Origin: Miscanthus floridulus
Lineage: Eukaryota > Streptophyta > Magnoliopsida > Poales > Poaceae
Direction of reading: 5' to 3'
Assembly (NCBI RefSeq): GCF_019320115.1
Contig: NC_089594.1
Coordinates: 22,094,055-22,158,054 of the forward strand
Length of the DNA stretch: 64,000 nucleotides
Positions within the stretch are counted from its first letter, which is position 1. The number at the start of each line of letters is the position of its first letter. The notes beneath the pieces were generated by a model. It did not search any database, was not told the DNA's origin, and saw only the letters and a list, made by a program, of their open reading frames with translations. The position numbers were made by a program, and so were the translations under genes. Positions 1 through 10,390 of this stretch are shown piece by piece.

Positions 1-984
1 GGAACGGGCGGTGGGGAGGCTCGCACGTCCCTCATGCCCTGTAGGAATGGCGAACGCAAATAAAGGACCAGAAAATAGTAAGGAATGAGGAGGCATCAGG
101 GGCCGCAGCAGCGTGTGACTTGCCAAAGAAAAGTACCCCCACGACGGGCGCATCGCGATAGGGGCCAGACCACCGCTCCTCAGCTTCCCATCCACCGTCT
201 TCCTCACCCGATGTAGAATCTCCTCATCGAGGAGGGCGGAGGCGGACATCCGGATGCCTTCGATCGGCTCATACGGTCTCATCTCGAACAGGCGCCGCTG
301 CCGAGCCATCAGCGGCAGCACCCTCCGACGGTGGAAGGCCGCCACGACCATAGCCGCCGTGAGGCCACAACCACGTAGCCTCTCCAGTCCCTCTAGGAGC
401 GGCTGTAGCTTGGGCTAATCCTCCTTTGGGACGCCATACCTCCACTTCTCCGGACAACTCTCCACGATCCGCTCGGTGTAAGGGGGAAGCTCGCCATCGT
501 CGTTGTGGAGGTAGAACCAACTGGTATACCAGCGGCGATTGGTCGAGGTGAGCTGAGCCAGGATGTAAAGGTGCTGCCAATCCTGGCGCACTTGAAGAGT
601 GCAGCCGCTGGCCCTCACCGCCCTCCTCACGCCCGTCGTGTCTGTCGACTTGGTGGTATGCCCCGCCCGAAAGAGGTGGAGCCACAACTCCCAATGGGGA
701 GCAATCCCCATGTACCCCTCGCAGACGGCGACGAAGATGGCCGCCTACGCGATGGAGTTGGGGTTGAAGTTGTGGAGCTCCACGCTGTAGTAGTGCGGGA
801 GCGCCCACATGAATCGATCCACCGGCAAGTCGAGGCCACGCTCGTGAAAGGACACGAAGCTCACGACATAGCCATCGCGTGGCCTCGACTCCAGCTCGCC
901 CGACGGAGCAATCCACTCCGGCCTGTTGGGGTCGGTAACCGGGCGAAGAAGTCCGCCGTCGACGAGCGATTGAAGCGTCTCCAC
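1..984 (-). pseudogene. Tat antisense gene remnant (putative gypsy-type transposon domain, PF04195-like)
   Basis: Read on the minus strand this is the same protein as the ORF at 55663-56649: start region ETLQSLVDGGLLRPV, then a W/H/Y-rich block (GYMGIAPHWELWLHLF, WYTSWFYLHNDDG) typical of the grass 'putative gypsy type transposon' family that sits antisense to pol in Tat elements. It is broken by two in-frame TAG codons, read at 747-745 and 417-415. At both places the other copy has CAG (56412-56410 and 56082-56080). The function of this family is unknown. The family call comes from memory of the motif pattern, not a search. Confidence 0.7.
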
Positions 985-1499
985 GGTGATGTCGGACTGA
1001 CCCTAAGAATCCACCTCAACGACAACGGCGCCGGCCATGGGTGCGATGGATAATACGACTACGACGGTGAGCCTCTCTCGCTCTCTCTATCTCGCCTCTC
1101 TCTCCTTCTCCCCGATGCTCTCTATTCTAGCAACGGCGCAAGGGCGGCAAAGGCGAATGCAGGCAAGGTAAGGAGGAGAGGGGCGATGCTCGTTGCGTAT
1201 TTATGCAGGAAGGAGGTGAAATGGGCGGGCGACGAAATCGGGAAAGTTTCCCCCAGATCTGGCATAGTTAATCCAGATCCAATTTTACCACCCACGTACC
1301 CACCTTTCCCTCATTAATCGCGTGAACAGTTATGTTCCATCTGCTGACACGGCGTCGTGTCCGACCGCTGCAGTGGCAGGCGTCGTTTTGCCTCCCCGAG
1401 AAAGTCACCTCAAAAGGTGCGTCTGCTATTGTCGAACCGATGGGGGGAGGGAATATCCCCCACTCGATTCCTTTCAGACAAAGGAACTGGGCGCTGAGC

Positions 1500-2830
1500 C
1501 CGCTACGGTCTAGGGGTTCGAAGGCTAGGCCCCCGAGGGTTTTGACAGCCGCTCTAGGGCAACAGAGTCAGGGATGACTATGGGTGAGCCCATACGGGGC
1601 CGAGACCCAAGCAAGCGAAACGCTTGGGACACCCTAAGTTGTGTCCGAGACCGGCAGGGAGGTCTCCGAATGGGATCCCACCGTAGAGAGGCACCGAGCC
1701 ACCGAGGCCCAATGAACGGCCCTGGCACCCACTAGAGAAACCCTCTGGTACTCTTGGAGTGTGTCTCTGGACCGCTAGCCGACCCCTAGCGAACGGGGCA
1801 TGGGCCTCCACTTGGACTTACCCGATAACAGCTCACCGGAAGTGCCACCGCTCACGCCCATCGAGGGTAGCCTGGCATATTCCACCCCTCTTTCCAAACG
1901 AAAAGGAAGCGCGAGGGTCGTACAAAAAGCCAGGGGAACCCCTAACGGCCCTCTTGCTCCGTGCAGAGGCTAAGGGGCTCTTCCTACAACCTTGCTGAGA
2001 CCTAGCGACCAAGGCTCGCACTCGAGGGGACTCGGCAAACAACCCCTCCTTCCGAATGAAAAGGTTGCACGAGGGTCGTACAAAAAGCCAGGGGAACCCC
2101 TGATGGCCCTTTCGCTCCATGCAGAGGCTAAGGGGCTCTTCCTGCAAATATGCCAAGACCCCGCGACCCAGGCTCGCACCCGAGGGGGGCTCGGCAAACA
2201 AACCCTCATGCGCGAGGGGCGTGCAAAAAGCTAGGGGAACTTTTGATCGCCTTCTCGCTCCATGCAGAGGCTCGGGGGCTCTTCCTGCAACTTTGCCGAG
2301 ACCCAGCGACCCAGGCTCGCACTCGAGGGATCTCGGCAAACAACCCCTCCGTCCGAACAAAAAGGATGCGCGAGGGTCGCACAAAAAGCTAGGAGAACTC
2401 CTGACCGCCCTCTCGCTCCGTGCGGAGGCTTGGGGGCTCTTCCTGCTCCTAAGACGAAGACAAGCAACCCAAGCTCGCACTCGAAGACTCAGAAAAACAA
2501 GATAAAGGGCATCGAGCCCGTTACGGTCTAGGGGTTCGAAGGCTGGGCCCCCGAGGGTTTCGACAGCCGCCCTAGGGCAGCAGAGTCAGGGACGACTAGG
2601 GGCGAGCCTGCGCATGGCCGAGGCCCGAGCAAACGATCGCTCGGGACGCCCTAAGTCGTGTCCGAGACCGGCAGGGAGGTCTCCGAATGGGATCCCACCG
2701 TAGGGAGGCACTGAGCCACTGGGGCCCTGCGAACGGCCCCGGCACCCACTAGAGAAACCCTCTGGTACTCTTGGAGTGCGTCTTTGGACCGCCAGCCGAC
2801 CCCTAGCGAACAGGGCTCGGGCCTCCACTC
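1500..2830. repeat. Direct repeat pair about 1.01 kb apart in Tat leader
   Basis: A block of about 310 bp beginning around 1500 (GGGGTTCGAAGGCTAGGCCC, then CGAGACCGGCAGGGAGGTCT and CCCACTAGAGAAACCCTCTG) recurs from about 2514 to 2830 with scattered substitutions. The pair flanks the roughly 150-bp tandem array. The same pair is present in the other Tat copy (about 57170-57490 and 58180-58510), so it is a fixed part of this family's 3' leader. Confidence 0.85.
1860..2480. repeat. Tandem array of about 150-bp units upstream of Tat 3' LTR
   Basis: The phrase AAAAAGCCAGGGGAAC recurs at about 1923, 2082, 2224 and 2382 (spacing about 159, 142 and 158 bp). Each occurrence is followed by a CTCGCTCC...GCAGAGGCT...GGGGCTCTTCCTGC block and a GGCTCGCACTCGAGG block. 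A diverged unit lies near 2890-3010. Tandem arrays between pol and the 3' LTR are known in Tat/Ogre elements and can seed satellites. The array is transcribed-leader-like DNA with no convincing coding potential. Confidence 0.85.
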
Positions 2831-3250
2831 GGAGTTACCCGATAACAGCTCATCGAGGGTGTCACTGCTCGCACCCACCGAGGGTAGCATGGCACCCTCC
2901 ACCCCTCCTTCTAAACGAAAAGGATGCGTAAGGGCCGCACAAAAAGCCAGGGGAACCTCTGACGGCCCTCTTGCTCCGCGTAGAGGCTAGGGGGCTCTTC
3001 CTGTAACCTTGCTGAGGCTCAGCGACCCGAACTCGCACTCATGGGCCCAGCAAACGCAATAAAACCCCTCTCACAACGCAAGAAAAGCCCCTGGAGGAAT
3101 AAATTCATTCCTCTAGGGCCTTGGGGGCTACACCCGGCGGGTGCGCTCGTGCACACCCACCGAGGCCTCGAGTACAAAACACCATCCCGCCAGGAGCTGC
3201 TGCAAGCCGAGCCTCGTCAAAACCTCAAAGAGAGCGCTTACACTCTCCCT

Positions 3251-3266
3251 GAGGCTCGGGGGCTAC
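3251..3266 (+). promoter_or_regulatory. Polypurine tract of Tat copy A
   Basis: GAGGCTCGGGGGCTAC directly precedes the TGTCGG start of the LTR, the position expected of the plus-strand primer. The equivalent at 58915-58930 reads GAGGCTCGAGGGCTAC. Confidence 0.6.
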
Positions 3267-3406
3267 TGTCGGGTACCACGAAAAGGGGTCACCTAAGCAA
3301 CAATCGAAAAAAAATCGTTTAGACTCCGTCAAAGTCAAAGCCAAGGGGCAACTATTGAACAAACCCTGGCCGTATCCGAAGCCACCTACTCTTTGCCTCG
3401 CTAGAG

Positions 3407-3508
3407 GCCTCGCACGAGAGGCCTCGGATGGCCTACCAGTTTTCCGTCTCGCTCGAGGCCCCGCGCGTACAGCCTCGGACGAGACGCCGATTCTCCGCCT
3501 CGCTCAAG
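3407..3508. repeat. 51-bp tandem repeat in LTR U3, two units
   Basis: Units begin GCCTCGCACGAGAGG (3407) and GCCCCGCGCGTACAGCC (3458). The LTR of copy B has an extra middle unit (59069-59221), which explains most of the 48-bp LTR length difference. U3 repeats of this kind often hold enhancer sites; no specific site is identified here. Confidence 0.75.
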
Positions 3509-4188
3509 GCCGGCTCGGCAAAACAACCCTATCGCCTCCGCCTCGACCAACTTCTCGGACAAAGACGTCGCGTCCGACCGGCGCGTACGACTGCTCCTGT
3601 GATATCAGCCAAACGACGGCTCGACACAGCGGCGTGGCCGACTGGACGCCAGTCACATCGAAGCCGTGCCACCCAAGATAGGATAGGACAGGGGTCACCA
3701 ACCACTGTGCTCGGTACTATGCCCACGACCGGCGCCTGTACTGCGCTGTGCTACCTAACCCCTGCTCCAGAAACAACGCGGCGTGCGGAGTCAAGTCCAG
3801 GTTACTATAGCCTCGAAGTCAGTGTATAGAACCAACTGCTCCCTCCATGCCTCAGCAGTCTACTTCAGGGTCTCGGCAACCTCGGTGTTCGCGCCTGCTG
3901 AGCCCCCTATGACGGCTCGACCTCGGCACCAACTGGGCCTCGGCTCTTCACGCAGTCAACGCACAGCAACCAGCACGTCGCTCGTCAGGCCCTGCATCCA
4001 GCCATCACTGGAGCTCTCACGTCGCACAAAGTTCAGATGTGACCGGCGCGTTGCTCCAGCACTTCAAGGGCAGGACCACTCCACCAACCATACCACCATA
4101 GTAATAGGCTACAGGGCTCGGACATGCCACCTCTATTCGCACGACGCCACATAGCTAACACATGTATCACCCCTGTCCCCCCTTCAAC

Positions 4189-4195
4189 TATAAAA
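4189..4195 (+). promoter_or_regulatory. LTR TATA box
   Basis: TATAAAA in the context CAACTATAAAAGGGAGG lies about 360 bp before the LTR end. It is the only good TATA in the LTR. Transcription from about 4220 would pass through R and U5 and into the truncated gene copy that follows. Confidence 0.65.
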
Positions 4196-4552
4196 GGGAG
4201 GGATTTGGGCCGTTTCACGGGAGAGGCACACAGGTTCACGAGGTAGACGAACGCACACTCGACATTCCGAAACACGCACGCTTCTCCGCCGCCCGAAATC
4301 AACTCCTCAAGCGATCCACGCCACTCCGCGCAGAGATATGGGACTAGCTTCCTCTCTCGCCCTGCTTGTAACCCCATACTACGAGCATTTCAGTGCAAGG
4401 AATACAAGATCTATCTCTCAGACTGGACGTAGGGCACCCATTGCCCGAACCAGTATAAATCTGGTGTCTCTTTGCATCACCATCCAGGATTAGGGGCACG
4501 CAGTACGTTTTTTACTAGTTGGTTGAGGGTCCGCCGGTCCAAAACACCGACA

Positions 4553-5182
4553 AGACACAATATTGTTTGTACGTCCGGGTGTGTGCTGTGTCACTGTGTG
4601 CTTCGCTACCCCCAATTTGCTCGTCGCAGTTTTGGTTGGTTCCCGTCTGCACCTTGCTTTTTGTGGATCCCATCCCCATACTGTGCTATACGTATAACAA
4701 TTTATGGCTAACTGTGCTATACTAAGTCTTGTAAATTGGATCAATATTCATCTATGAGATCTTCTCCCTTGCTATTTGTTTACTGGTATGTCTAGGATTG
4801 TCTTTTTTTCCTATCTTTATATTCTAAGAAGCTTTAATCTGCCAATGCTACTTAATCTACCTTTATTTTAGTGATGCACATTTGCCAAAGAAAATCTTGA
4901 GAAATATGCATAGTGATATTGTGTGGAGGTTTTGCCCTATCTTATTTGGTGCTTAAACTTGTTTGAGCATGCTTTGTTTGTTTAAATGAATGGAACAACA
5001 GCTGCCAAGTTTTAAGAAAGGTGTATGTGCTATTGTGCTGTGACATCAACTTCAGTTTCATATGAAATTTGTTTTAACTTCCAGTATTTTTTAGATCATA
5101 AAACCTAGGAATCTTATAGTAAATCTTTCTGCTACTGTTCATCAGAGTGTAATGATTTGGAGTAGTAATCTCTACAATGCAG
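4553..5182. other. Gene A upstream remnant: promoter, 5' exon and first coding exon deleted
   Basis: After the LTR flank (to about 4571) the sequence jumps straight into DNA that in copy B lies at about 60893-61000, inside an intron. Compared with copy B about 610 bp (60284-60893: promoter and 5' exon region) and about 340 bp (about 61005-61345: first coding exon, ATG at 61180) are missing. The rest to 5182 is intron sequence nearly identical to copy B. Confidence 0.85.
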
Positions 5183-6512
5183 GCAATGAGGCGCAGAAAG
5201 GTTTCAGTTGTTGATGCAGAGATAAATACTCCTAATGCCAATGTCACATGCTGTACGTTTCGCTCTTTCTTATTGGACTACCTTTTGCATTGGATATATT
5301 CAATACATTGTTAATGTCCTCATTCTTTTCAAACTGTACAATAAATTGCATGGCTAAAAAGGTCGTAAGTTTATTTTACTTTTGATTCTTCCATTCAGTT
5401 TTGTCATTGAGTTACATGCCCTTTCCAATTGCTAAGTACATTGTGTTCTAAAAAAATACAAACATACTGATATTACATGTTTTTGCTTTGTTTTGATTGG
5501 TAGTCCAAAAGTCTTGGTTGTGGGTGTTGCTGCTCACAATGCTTCTATCATCATCTGGAGCCTATTCAGCCACAGATACACAAAGATCTGAAGAGGGCAC
5601 ATGTCGTTATGACTTGACAAGCGTTGCCGTGTTATCATGTATGCAACCAAACGGTGTATGGAAGCCATCCTCGTCCTCACAGACATGCTGCAATGCTTTA
5701 TTATATGCAATTGACCAAGTTCCAGCAAGTGATGAGAGTGGGGCTTGTTGCCTTTGCCGTTATATGAAAGAAAGATGGGGACCTCCTGAACTAGGTACCA
5801 CATATATTCTGTGCAATGGAAAGGATAGACATATCATCTCCAAATGGTCAACATTTCATATGGAGGACTGCTCAGCAGGTACATGCTTATTTGTTGTTCC
5901 TTGAAGCTCAAAATACTTGCTATCTCAGTTACTCCATTGGTCCCTGAAGGCATGCATGTATTTCAAAATTAAAACTTTGTTATCTTTGACTAATAATTAG
6001 CCTAATTATATCAAAAGTTTGTATTACAAAAGTAGTTACATTAGATCCTTGAATTTAGAAATGTTTTGTAATGATCAAACTTTTGTTCCTATAAATTATA
6101 TATTATAAGGGAAATTATATATAGGTGGCCTCACCAAGTCTAATCGCGCCTTATATTCAGGATAGAGGGTGTAATAATAATTTGTGCCTACTAATAGCTT
6201 TTTTTTTTAATCTTTTTCTAAGCAGAGTGTACAAAGACAAACATTTCTTCTGTGGACATCTCTGCGGACAGTGAAGTGGTTCACGTACATGACACTAGCA
6301 ATAGCAAGGGCATATGGATAGCTGTTACCTTGTTCAGTGTGATGGCTCTTATTTGCTTATGGTATTTCTGGAGGTCCACAGCAGCTAATACAAGTGAGCA
6401 ACGCCGAACATCATCCTACGAAGGTAAGCCTCAGGTTGGGCGCCAGCGATCCATCATCGCTTCATCGTCACCATCAAAAAAGCTTAAGGAGAGAAGAATT
6501 TCATCATCTTGA
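5183..6512 (+). CDS. Membrane-anchored eight-cysteine (LTP-like) protein, copy A, 5' truncated
   Basis: Three coding exons: 5183-5252 (ATG at 5186), 5504-5878 and 6226-6512, with GT/AG introns that keep frame, giving 242 aa. After an Arg-rich start (MRRRK) comes a hydrophobic stretch SWLWVLLLTMLLSSSGAYS (signal peptide or anchor). Next is a Cys-rich domain with the order C..C..CC..CxC..C..C (TC, LSC, TCC, CLC, LCNG, DC), the pattern of LTP/bifunctional-inhibitor proteins, with two extra Cys. Then come a TM segment (GIWIAVTLFSVMALICLWYFW) and a Ser/Arg-rich tail. Copy B has 22 more N-terminal residues. Visible coding differences from B are three, one of them K to E in the tail. Copy A has lost its native promoter, so it is either silent or read from the upstream LTR. 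The molecular role is not known; lipid binding is inferred only from the Cys pattern. Confidence 0.7.
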
Positions 6513-7142
6513 AAATATGATCCTCGATGTATCTATAGAACTGCACGGAGATGTTAGGATAGGTGTCTAGTATGATCATGCTTACATTAATTGCACGGGT
6601 ACAAAATTGACATTGTTCAGCTGCTGTGCTGAGATCAGATTAGGTACAGATGGATAAATGTTTTTGACAAGCCCTCAGTTGAAGTTGAGTTTAATCTTTT
6701 GCAACAAAAAAAAAACATTATTTGTGTTTCGCCAGAGATTGTGTACGGCCACCGGTTTCTCGCCATGGTAAGGGAAGCTAAGAAAACGGAACTGAAGTTC
6801 GCACTGGAATCAGGAGATATATTTAGCCTGGTTCAGTACCATATTGGGGTCACCCGATATAAAACGGCAAGCTTAATACCTGCTCGGCCATACCCATCTG
6901 GTTATAGGATTGGGGCCATACCCATACTGGTTATAGGATTGGTATAGGTACGTCTGGTAGTAGAAATGATTTCCCATCATATGCACTAGTCCATATGTTT
7001 TTAGCGTGTGCTGACGGCGGTAGCCTTCCCCATCAATTTTATTCCGGTCTGAGAGATGAGCTGTGTAAAAGTAAACTTGGAGCACACACCACAGCTATAA
7101 AAAAACATATTTATAGTTTTGGCTTTGGTCAATTGTGTCAGC
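6513..7142. other. 3' flank of gene A shared with copy B
   Basis: This matches 63366-64000 almost base for base (for example CACCGGTTTCTCGCCATGG and the doubled GGTTATAGGATTGG). It probably includes the 3' UTR. Short ORFs here do not look like genes. The match continues to the last base of the window, so the right border of the duplication is not visible. Confidence 0.8.
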
Positions 7143-7354
7143 AGAGTAATAATCTTCGTTCAATAATGGTTATGTGACCAAAAAATATTTCCCATTTTGA
7201 AGCAAGACCTTTTTTGTTTTGGCAAGGCAAAATTGTAGATTTTTATGGACGCAACTAGGTTCTGTCAGCACCCAAGAGGGGGGGGGGGGGGGGGTCTGTG
7301 AATTGGGTCTAAACAAAACATAGATCCTAGGGGTCAAATTTAACTACCATTATA
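7143..7354. other. Intergenic, with G17 homopolymer
   Basis: Low-complexity DNA with a run of 17 G at 7278-7294. No gene seen. Confidence 0.7.
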
Positions 7355-7672
7355 GCAACTCTAAGAGATTCTCTATATCCTTCCTAATTTTTAGGAATAG
7401 AGTTTTTCTATTTTAAAGTAACCTTCAACCGGTTCTTTAAATGATTATATCCAAATATAGTCATCCTCTATTTTGAATTTCTCGCTAACCAAAGATAGAT
7501 ACGAAAATGACTCTCTAAAGTGTATACAAGAATATAAGATACAGAAAAGTTGTTTGAGGGGGCGTGGGGGGAGGAACATATATTAAGTGATTTTTATGCA
7601 GATGCCTCTCCAAATGATGATGATTTAGAGGTGAATTTTAGAAACACTCTTTGGAGATGCTCTTAGAGAACC
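7355..7672. mobile_element. Possible small TIR element (MITE)
   Basis: The left end ACTCTAAGAGATTCTCT and the right end TTTGGAGATGCTCTTAGAG are inverted relatives of each other, like a common grass MITE family ending in GGAGATGCTCTTAGAG. The interior is AT-rich and non-coding. The target-site duplication was not resolved. Confidence 0.35.
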
Positions 7673-9671
7673 CATAAACTACTCTAACTCTAGTATGACG
7701 TGCAATTAACATTTTTCTAGTGCACTTTTATCTTACCAACAACCCACAAAGAGTTTATTAACATATATAGCCAATCCTAACAACCAGTCTATAACTAAAT
7801 CTTACAAAGGTAAATATTACACAAGTATGATAAGTAAAGAGCAAAGGATAGAGAGGATAAACTCTTGGCATCCTGTGCTATTGGTTGCTAAAACACAACC
7901 CTTAGTCTATGTTGGAGATCTATCGAGGTATGCTCCCAATCAATAAGTCTCTCTCGATTGCGGTGTTCGCTCGACCAAAACCAATGGAGTCACAAAATCT
8001 CCCTATGCCACCCGATGGTTACTATAGTGTTGGACTATCACACAAGGCCTTCGCCAACCAAAGTGTTGTGAGTCATCAAGTCTCAGAGTTGCCACTACTG
8101 TCACCCAATTCGATCATGGTGTGTCAAATACAGAGCAAAGGCGGGTGTGAGTCACATAGTCTCACTAGATCCACTTAGTCGCGGTCACCTTGATGTTGTA
8201 TCCACTACATGGTTTCTCCATTTAAGGGAGAGATGCTTCCTTGTCCTCTGCACACTAACACGTTGTCGTTCCACACCAAGAATGGAGAGAGTCGACGACT
8301 CGAAGGCTACCTCACCTTCACTGGAAGGTCATGAAGACTTGCACTCCGAATTGTCAAGATACAAGGGCATCAAGACCCAATCACTCAAAGCTCTCAGACT
8401 CTAGGGACTAACTCTCAACAAAGATGCATTAAAATATTGTCTATCCTAATTTTGGATGTAATTTTGAATGGGTTGTTCGGCTGATGGTTTAATTTCTACG
8501 GTTGATAAGCCGGCTGATGTTGTTTTGTTGTGAGAGAAAAACAGTGTACCATGGCTAATAAGCAGGGATGATAAGTTCAAGCGAACAAAAATGTCTTGAG
8601 AGGGTGGATGCAGTGTAGACAACCTTATATATAACCCCATTCACCTCAACTAGCCGTAGGAAACAAGCTGCGAAATCATAAGCATTGGATGACTCGTTGC
8701 CTTTTTCCATTCACGAGACGATCTACTGCTTAGGGTGTCCCAAGGGGGTAGTGACGTCACTGGCTGTGAGTCCGACGTGGAAGCCAAAAAGGTGGAAAGA
8801 GAAAACTCACTGGTACCTAGTAAGTCGCCGATCGATTATTCGATTTCACATCGTTCGATGAAAACAGAGATGAATAGGTGGGATCCAATAGGAGAGAACG
8901 ATTACAGATCAATACTAATTTATTTCTCGTTCATCCACATTAGCCAGCGATTTCGCTGGGTCCGTTGCGGACGCCCTTATATTTTTCTGCCATATCGTAC
9001 GGTGACTCGGTGAGTGCAAGTTTCCTTTTGCCACCTTACTGATAATCACTAGATGTTCTGCCGCAGCCCATTTTCTTCTCGGCAGATTAATTGTGCGGTG
9101 CCTTCTACCAATCTACCTTGTGTTAAATAGGGCTGTGAAGTGGTTCCGTTATTGGTGTTTGCGTCGTTTCTCCGCCGATCTTTGCACCACTTCGTCTCTT
9201 GCATTCCTAGGACTTAGTATAATCTAACTCACTTTTCACTCGTGTTAGTCTTAGACTTGTGTTGTCATCTAAATCACAAATACTATGGTTTCACAAAAAA
9301 AAATCACAAATACTATAAGATATATACCTTTTCTTGTCTCTTTCTTTGTGTCTTGAGCTTGTTTGTATCGTCGCACTTTTCTTGGACAACAACCATATAA
9401 TAGTAAAATTATATAAGATGTTTGTACACAACCACATAGGGATAAAATATTTTTCCCTTTCGTTTTCAGTAGTTATAAAAAAAAGTGTTGACACTAATTC
9501 GGTTACACGTACAGTATGCATGATTGCAAGGGCCGCACACGATTGAGACATGCAGGTGAGGTAGGTATAAATGGTGATGCTGACTTGGGGTGTTGGCGAG
9601 ACTGATCTGACACTCATTCTTCGCCCGGAACAACCACCTCGCAAAGATTTATCAGGGTAAAGCATAGCAGG
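7673..9671. other. Intergenic DNA without a recognised gene
   Basis: It contains short unsupported ORFs only. The stretch 7900-8405 (TATCGAGGTATGCTCCCAAT..., many TC-rich triplets) has the feel of degenerate LTR-retrotransposon DNA but I cannot place it. A possible MITE lies at 8468-8588. A poly-A-rich tract lies near 9294-9303. Confidence 0.6.
8468..8588. mobile_element. Possible hAT-like MITE
   Basis: The ends GGTTGTTCGGCTGATGG and TTCAAGCGAACAA form imperfect terminal inverted repeats around a GGCTGATGTT-rich interior, a pattern common in grass MITEs. No clean target-site duplication was found. Confidence 0.35.
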
Positions 9672-10390
9672 GATGTCCTAGGTTCTGCAAGACCATTTAG
9701 AACTCTAGTAAATCTTGTATAGAAAAATGTTGGACAACAATAGGTTGTAAGAGTTTGAGGGTAAAAAAAAGTGTAGTAGATTGAACCTTTTTGATTGATG
9801 AGATAGATGGATTTCTGAATTAGCCACGATCCGGTTAGGCCTGTTACGGCCTGCTGCTGTCTGTTGGGCTGGACTGGGCAGCGTGGAAACTGGGCCGGAC
9901 TGGGCACGAGGCGGTGTTCCATCCAAGCGGACGAGAACCAGCTCTTCAAATCTTCAGTCACTCCCTGTATCCGCTACATACGCATCCTTCAATTAGCCAT
10001 GATCCTGTCATATAAATCGAGGTGGATGGTCGTATTAGAACTTACAAGTTTAACCCTTCGAGATAGAGCGAGTCCCCAACAAAAAAACTCGAAATAATAT
10101 TGGACTATCGAAATCAGCTCACACTAATGGAAATATGAAATTCCCTGATGGTTTTAAATTTTTTTGACGGTTATTGAATAAACCGTCAGGGAAATAGAAT
10201 TACCTTGATGGTTTCAGGAAACTGGTGAAATTTGTACAATTGTTCCAAGTTTGATCTTCTTCAATTTAATTTGTTTTTCTGGTTCTTTTACTCTCTCGAT
10301 TATATTTGGCTGAGTATTGGCCATGGGCCCCTTGCTCACGGAGCTGGCTGAACAGAGTCGTCCAGTATTACGTAACGGATCCGATCCGAT
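9672..10390. repeat. Duplicated block Y, copy 1
   Basis: GATGTCCTAGGTTCTGCAAG at 9672 and the following sequence recur from 12087. Copy 1 has an extra segment of about 160 bp (about 9830-9990) between two AATTAGCCAYGATCC motifs. Part of that segment (TAGGCCTGTTACGGCCTGCT...) also appears at 17371-17430. Copy 1 lacks a 37-bp piece present at about 12557-12593. Both copies contain an inverted CCCTGAYGGTTT/AAACCGTCAGGG pair (about 10142-10194 here). Confidence 0.85.

Larger units (their letters stand above)
1..4552 (+). mobile_element. 3' part of Tat-lineage Ty3/gypsy retrotransposon (copy A)
   Basis: The window opens inside a long retroelement. From left to right it holds an antisense ORF remnant, a GC-rich leader with tandem repeats, a polypurine-like tract and a 3' LTR starting TGTCGGGTACC and ending ACACCGACA. 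The same order recurs at 55.67-60.26 kb, where it follows gypsy pol with an extra archaeal-type RNase H, which assigns it to the Tat lineage. The flank just after the LTR (AGACA...AATATTGTTTGTA) is the same in both copies, so the insertion is older than the segmental duplication. The 5' LTR and pol of this copy lie outside the window, if they exist. Confidence 0.85.
3267..4552 (+). repeat. Tat 3' LTR, copy A (1286 bp)
   Basis: It starts TGTCGGGTACC and ends CACCGACA, with TGTCGG/CCGACA short inverted ends. It holds two units of a 51-bp CG-rich repeat (3407-3508), where the other copy has three, and a TATA box at 4189. It is followed at once by AGACA and 14 more bases shared with copy B, then by the truncated gene A. 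It is therefore the nearest possible promoter for gene A. Confidence 0.9.
1..7142. repeat. Segmental duplication, arm A
   Basis: Collinear with 55667-64000. Differences are small substitutions plus four larger gaps relative to arm B: one 51-bp LTR unit, about 610 bp, about 340 bp, and the 182-bp hAT with its duplicated 8 bp. The left border is cut by the window start. Confidence 0.92.

Noticed and set aside
505..1053. Plus-strand ORFs within the Tat antisense gene region
   Set aside because: The conserved family protein is read on the minus strand. The plus-strand frames have no recognisable motif.
1507..1525. GGGGTTCGAAGGCT resembles a tRNA B box (GGTTCGAANCC) and repeats at several places in the Tat leader
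   Set aside because: No A box, acceptor stem or cloverleaf can be drawn around it. It is part of the direct repeat of the element.
7909..8404. Two overlapping plus-strand ORFs of 85-89 aa
   Set aside because: No motif, no splice structure and unbiased codons. They could be old LTR DNA but cannot be supported as a gene.
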